This document shows, one piece after another, positions 60,963 to 64,000 of a DNA stretch of 64,000 nucleotides. The notes under the pieces were generated by a model that worked only from the letters and a program-made list of their open reading frames with translations, did no database searches and had not been told where the DNA came from. This DNA is from Zunongwangia sp. ESRF-bin46 (GTDB taxonomy: Bacteria; Bacteroidota; Bacteroidia; Flavobacteriales; Flavobacteriaceae): contig NTLF01000013.1 of assembly GCA_002631855.1 (NCBI GenBank), forward strand, positions 1 through 64,000. The letters run 5' to 3'. Position 1 is the first letter of the stretch. The number at the start of each line of letters is the position of its first letter. The position numbers and the translations under genes were made by a program.

Positions 60963-61721
60963 ATGTCAGAACAACAACCATACGTAAAACATACAATAGA
61001 CAAACGAATAGCAACCATAGAATTTTTCCATCCGGCTCACAATTCACTGCCAGGAGATATTCTTGCAAAACTCGCAAATACCATCACTGAAATGGGTCAA
61101 AACGATGAGGTTTTGGTACTTGTTGTAAAAAGTGGAGGCGATAGAACTTTCTGTGCAGGAGCCAGTTTTAAAGAGCTTATCTCTATCGAAAATGAACAAG
61201 AAGGCGAAAAATTCTTTAGTGGTTTTGCTAATGTAATCAACGCGATGCGCAAATGCCCTAAGTTTATTATTGGTCGTGTTCAAGGAAAAACCGTCGGTGG
61301 CGGTGTTGGACTAGCAGCAGCGATGGATTATACAATGGCAACTAAATTTTCAGCTATAAAATTGAGTGAGCTGAACTTAGGTATTGGTCCGTTTGTAGTA
61401 GGTCCGGCAGTGCAACGAAAAATTGGAGCCAGCGGGATGTCGCAAATAGCGATTGATGCCAATTCATTTTATTCACCAGAATGGGCGAGAGATAAAGGTT
61501 TATTTACCAAGGTTTTTGAAACGACCGAAGAGCTAGACGAAGAAGTGCAAGCCTTAGCAGAACAACTTTGCGGCTATAACCCCGAAGCGGTAAAAGAAAT
61601 GAAGCAAATGTTCTGGCGAGGAACCGAAGATTGGGATGAACTATTAAAAGAACGTGCCAAAATAAGTGGACGTTTGGTGCTTTCTTCTTTTACAAAAGAG
61701 AAGTTGAAACGGTTTAAGTAG
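60963..61721 (+). CDS. Enoyl-CoA hydratase/isomerase family protein (PaaF-like)
   Basis: 252 residues, crotonase fold: GGDRTFCAGASFKELISI near residue 60, GKTVGGGVGLAAAMDYTMAT near 107. It may perform the 2,3-dehydroadipyl-CoA hydration of PaaF. The second crotonase Glu is not clear by eye, so I leave out a symbol. Starts 2 bp after paaZ. Confidence 0.85.
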   Translation: MSEQQPYVKHTIDKRIATIEFFHPAHNSLPGDILAKLANTITEMGQNDEVLVLVVKSGGDRTFCAGASFKELISIENEQEGEKFFSGFANVINAMRKCPKFIIGRVQGKTVGGGVGLAAAMDYTMATKFSAIKLSELNLGIGPFVVGPAVQRKIGASGMSQIAIDANSFYSPEWARDKGLFTKVFETTEELDEEVQALAEQLCGYNPEAVKEMKQMFWRGTEDWDELLKERAKISGRLVLSSFTKEKLKRFK

Positions 61722-61727
61722 ATTAAA

Positions 61728-62327
61728 ATGATTTACAGCTTTAAAGGTCACATACCCGTAGTCCACGAAAGTAGTTTTGTGCACCCGTTGGCAGCTGTTA
61801 CTGGCAATGTAATTATTGGTAAAAACTGTTACATCGGCCCTGGAGCAGCTATTCGTGGGGATTGGGGCGAAATTATTCTGGAAGATGGTGTAAACGTTCA
61901 AGAGAACTGCACTGTACATATGTTTCCGGGAAAAAGTATTGTGCTTAAAGAAAGCGCACACGTAGGTCACGGCGCCATTATTCACGGTGCTAATTTAGGG
62001 CGCAATTGTTTAATTGGAATGAACAGTGTGATTATGGATGATGCTGAAATTGGAGATGAGTGTATTGTAGGAGCTATGGCATTCGTAAAAGCAGAAACGG
62101 TATTTCCAAAACGAAAATTAATAGTTGGTAATCCTGCAAAAGCTATTAAGGATATTTCAGACGAAATGGTAGACTGGAAAACTGCTGGAACTCGTTTATA
62201 TCAACAATTGCCTACCGATTGTCACGAGAGTTTGAAAGAAGTAGAACCCTTACGGGAAATTCCGAAAGATAGACCTGTTCAGGAAGATTTTTATAAAACA
62301 CTACAAGAGATTAATAGAAACGAATAA
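61728..62327 (+). CDS. paaY: Left-handed beta-helix hexapeptide protein PaaY
   Basis: 199 residues, gamma-carbonic-anhydrase-like hexapeptide repeats (VIIGKNCYIGPGAAIRGDWG, GHGAIIHGANLGRNCLIGMN). The zinc-type His residues are in ENCTVHMFPG and AHVGHGAIIHG. PaaY is thought to be a thioesterase that removes toxic CoA dead-end products of the pathway. One base separates it from the E2 gene. Confidence 0.91.
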   Translation: MIYSFKGHIPVVHESSFVHPLAAVTGNVIIGKNCYIGPGAAIRGDWGEIILEDGVNVQENCTVHMFPGKSIVLKESAHVGHGAIIHGANLGRNCLIGMNSVIMDDAEIGDECIVGAMAFVKAETVFPKRKLIVGNPAKAIKDISDEMVDWKTAGTRLYQQLPTDCHESLKEVEPLREIPKDRPVQEDFYKTLQEINRNE

Positions 62328-62328
62328 A

Positions 62329-63636
62329 ATGAAGGAAACTGAATTTAAAATGCCCAAAATGGGTGAGAGTATTACTGAAGGAACCATTATCAATTGGTTA
62401 GTAAATGAAGGTGATTCGTTTGAAGAAGGCGATATTCTTTGTGAAGTAGCAACTGATAAAGTAGATAATGAAGTTCCGGCACCAGCTTCCGGTACGATGG
62501 TTGAACTTGTAAAAGCTGCACAAGAAGTAGTTCCGGTAGGTGATGTGATTGCTATTTTAAATCTTTCAGAAGAAAAGAGTTCCTCTAAAAAGTCAAAGAC
62601 GGCTAAAAAAACGGCAACTTCAAAAAAAGAAACAAAGAAAAAAGTCCAGCCTTCCGTTTCCAAAGAAGCAAAAAGCAAAAAAGCGAACGCATCTTCAGCA
62701 TTTACTGTTAATGAAAATATATTTATAAGTCCGTTAGTAGAAAGTATAGCTAGAAATAATCACATTAGTTACGAAGAATTGGCTAGAATTCCCGGTACTG
62801 GAAAGGAAGGTCGTCTTCGTAAAAGCGATGTGATTACATATATTGAAGAAGGGCGCCCTTTTAAGTTTGCGCAACCCGTACCTGAGGTTTCAGGCTTTCA
62901 GGTTCCCGATTTAAAATTTGATAAAGGAACTGGTAAAATAGTTGAAATGGATCGCATGCGCCAAATGATTTCAGATCATATGGTGTTTAGCGCAACAATG
63001 GCACCACACGTAACTGCTTATGTGGAAGCAGATTTGACTGATATGGTACATTGGCGAAATGCGAACAAGGTTGATTTCAAAGAAAAGCACAATGAAAAGC
63101 TGACGTTTACACCGCTTTTTATTGAAGCAGTAGCGAAAGCGATTCAAGATTTCCCAATGATTAATTCAAGTCTTGATGGGAAAAATATTATTGTAAAAGA
63201 AGAAATAAATATAGGGATGGCAACCGCTTTACCTTCCGGAAATTTAATCGTTCCGGTTGTAAAAGAAGCCGACAAAAAAGATTTAAAAGCTCTTGCTGAA
63301 AACACCAATGAGTTAGTTGGGAAAGCCAGAGATAACAAGTTGAAAGGTGATGATACCAAAGGTAGTACGTTTACAATTAGTAATGTGGGAACCTTTGGAA
63401 GTCTAATGGGAACCCCCATTATCAATCAACCGGAAGCAGCTATTTTAGCTACTGGAATTATTAAAAAACGAGCCGAAGTTATGGAACGTGAAGACGGTGA
63501 TAGTATTGAAGTTCGGCACATGATGTATTTATCGTTGTCCTTTGATCATCGCATTGTAGATGGATATTTAGCCGGCTCTTTTTTAAGAAGGGTAGCTGAT
63601 AATATGGAGCAATTTGATACAAAAAGAAAATTTTAA
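62329..63636 (+). CDS. 2-oxoacid dehydrogenase E2 (lipoyl acyltransferase)
   Basis: 435 residues. Lipoyl domain 1-80 with the lipoylated Lys in CEVATDKVDNEVPAP (about 45). A Lys/Ser-rich linker follows, then a peripheral-subunit-binding domain near 130-165 (ISPLVESIARNNHISYEELARI). The C-terminal acyltransferase core has FTPLFIEAVAKAI and the catalytic SLSFDHRIVDGYLAG. Similar to branched-chain E2. Overlaps in operon style with paaY and E1, so it is expressed with the paa genes. Confidence 0.93.
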   Translation: MKETEFKMPKMGESITEGTIINWLVNEGDSFEEGDILCEVATDKVDNEVPAPASGTMVELVKAAQEVVPVGDVIAILNLSEEKSSSKKSKTAKKTATSKKETKKKVQPSVSKEAKSKKANASSAFTVNENIFISPLVESIARNNHISYEELARIPGTGKEGRLRKSDVITYIEEGRPFKFAQPVPEVSGFQVPDLKFDKGTGKIVEMDRMRQMISDHMVFSATMAPHVTAYVEADLTDMVHWRNANKVDFKEKHNEKLTFTPLFIEAVAKAIQDFPMINSSLDGKNIIVKEEINIGMATALPSGNLIVPVVKEADKKDLKALAENTNELVGKARDNKLKGDDTKGSTFTISNVGTFGSLMGTPIINQPEAAILATGIIKKRAEVMEREDGDSIEVRHMMYLSLSFDHRIVDGYLAGSFLRRVADNMEQFDTKRKF

Positions 63637-63637
63637 G

Positions 63638-64000
63638 ATGAAGAAGATTTCAAAAGATATTTTAAAAAAAGCTTTTACAAACTTGGTGACGGCTAAGTCT
63701 TTGACTGAGTTATATGAAGAAAATTTTAAAACGGTTTCAAAATATGTACACGCAACTTCGCGAGGACACGAGGTAATTCAAACCGCCCTTGGTATGCAGT
63801 TAAAGCCTCAAGATTATGCGTTTCCGTATTATCGTGATGATTCAATTTTATTATCAATAGGAATGAAACCGTATGATTTAATGCTGCAAGTCTTGGCAAA
63901 AAAAGACGATCCCTTTTCAGCTGGACGAACGTATTATTCACACCCAAGTTTGCGAGATGATGATAAGCCTAAAATCCCGCACCAAAGTAGTGCAACAGGA
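63638..64000 (+). CDS. 2-oxoacid dehydrogenase E1 (thiamine-dependent), N-terminal part
   Basis: 121 codons from the ATG at 63638, running out of the window without a stop. The start MKKISKDILKKAFTNLVTAK and the TPP-domain text YVHATSRGHEVIQTALGMQL, FPYYRDDS and SIGMKPYDLMLQVLAKKDDPF are typical of alpha or fused alpha-beta E1 of the 2-oxoisovalerate type. Starts 1 bp after the E2 stop. Whether alpha and beta are fused cannot be seen. Confidence 0.87.
   Translation, partial: MKKISKDILKKAFTNLVTAKSLTELYEENFKTVSKYVHATSRGHEVIQTALGMQLKPQDYAFPYYRDDSILLSIGMKPYDLMLQVLAKKDDPFSAGRTYYSHPSLRDDDKPKIPHQSSATG

Overview
The window is AT-rich DNA from the chromosome of a Bacteroidota bacterium, most likely a marine member of the Flavobacteriaceae. 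Supporting signs are the many promoter candidates with the Bacteroidota -7 box TAnnTTTG, a near absence of Shine-Dalgarno sequences, and family content typical of the group (DUF6660, GYDIA-type GHMP kinase, class II HMG-CoA reductase, the coaX/OMP/TPR/lptC cluster, LytTR regulators, a Bacteroidota-type phenylacetate cluster). No rRNA, transposase, integrase or CRISPR array was found.

Region 1 (1-7237) looks like the end of an integrated mobile island. It holds a truncated CusA/CzcA metal-efflux pump, a small Cys/His-rich exported protein (DUF6660), a DUF932 protein, two small proteins and a ParB-like protein. The small genes share a repeated leader, and a ~150-bp direct repeat lies upstream of two of them. 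The island abuts the 3' end of a tRNA-Leu(UAG), next to a second, broken tRNA-Leu(UAG) 5' half.

Region 2 (7.4-20.9 kb) carries an M20 dipeptidase, PhnA, and a BlaI/M56 sensor pair with three operators. It also holds two exported surface proteins with nearly identical promoters built around 21-bp-spaced direct repeats, a DUF4407 membrane protein, a GT2 glycosyltransferase, a LytTR response regulator with an HPt protein, and a kinase/M23/aminotransferase fusion. I infer that the LytTR/HPt pair drives the two surface-protein promoters.

Region 3 (20.9-28.85 kb, minus strand) is a compact ten-gene run. It joins the arsenosugar genes (AhpD-like protein, ArsS, rhodanese, TIGR04282 glycosyltransferase, purine nucleoside phosphorylase, ArsM) to a complete phosphate transporter (PstS-C-A-B). 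A nested hairpin element separates arsS from the rhodanese gene.

Region 4 (28.9-50.2 kb) is mostly housekeeping: DUF481 porin-like protein, tryptophan 2,3-dioxygenase, tRNA-Phe, the coaX-OMP-TPR-lptC-CNNM-PpiD envelope cluster, HMG-CoA reductase with GHMP kinase (mevalonate pathway), DPP-IV with two POT peptide transporters, a thioredoxin-like protein and ComEC.

Region 5 (50.4-64.0 kb, plus strand) is a phenylacetate catabolism operon, paaE-A-B-C-D-G-H-I-J, an atypical SDR, paaZ with a C-terminal extension, an enoyl-CoA hydratase and paaY. It runs directly into a 2-oxoacid dehydrogenase E2 and the start of E1, which is cut by the window end. A perfect palindrome overlaps the -7 box of paaE and is a likely TetR/PaaR-type operator.
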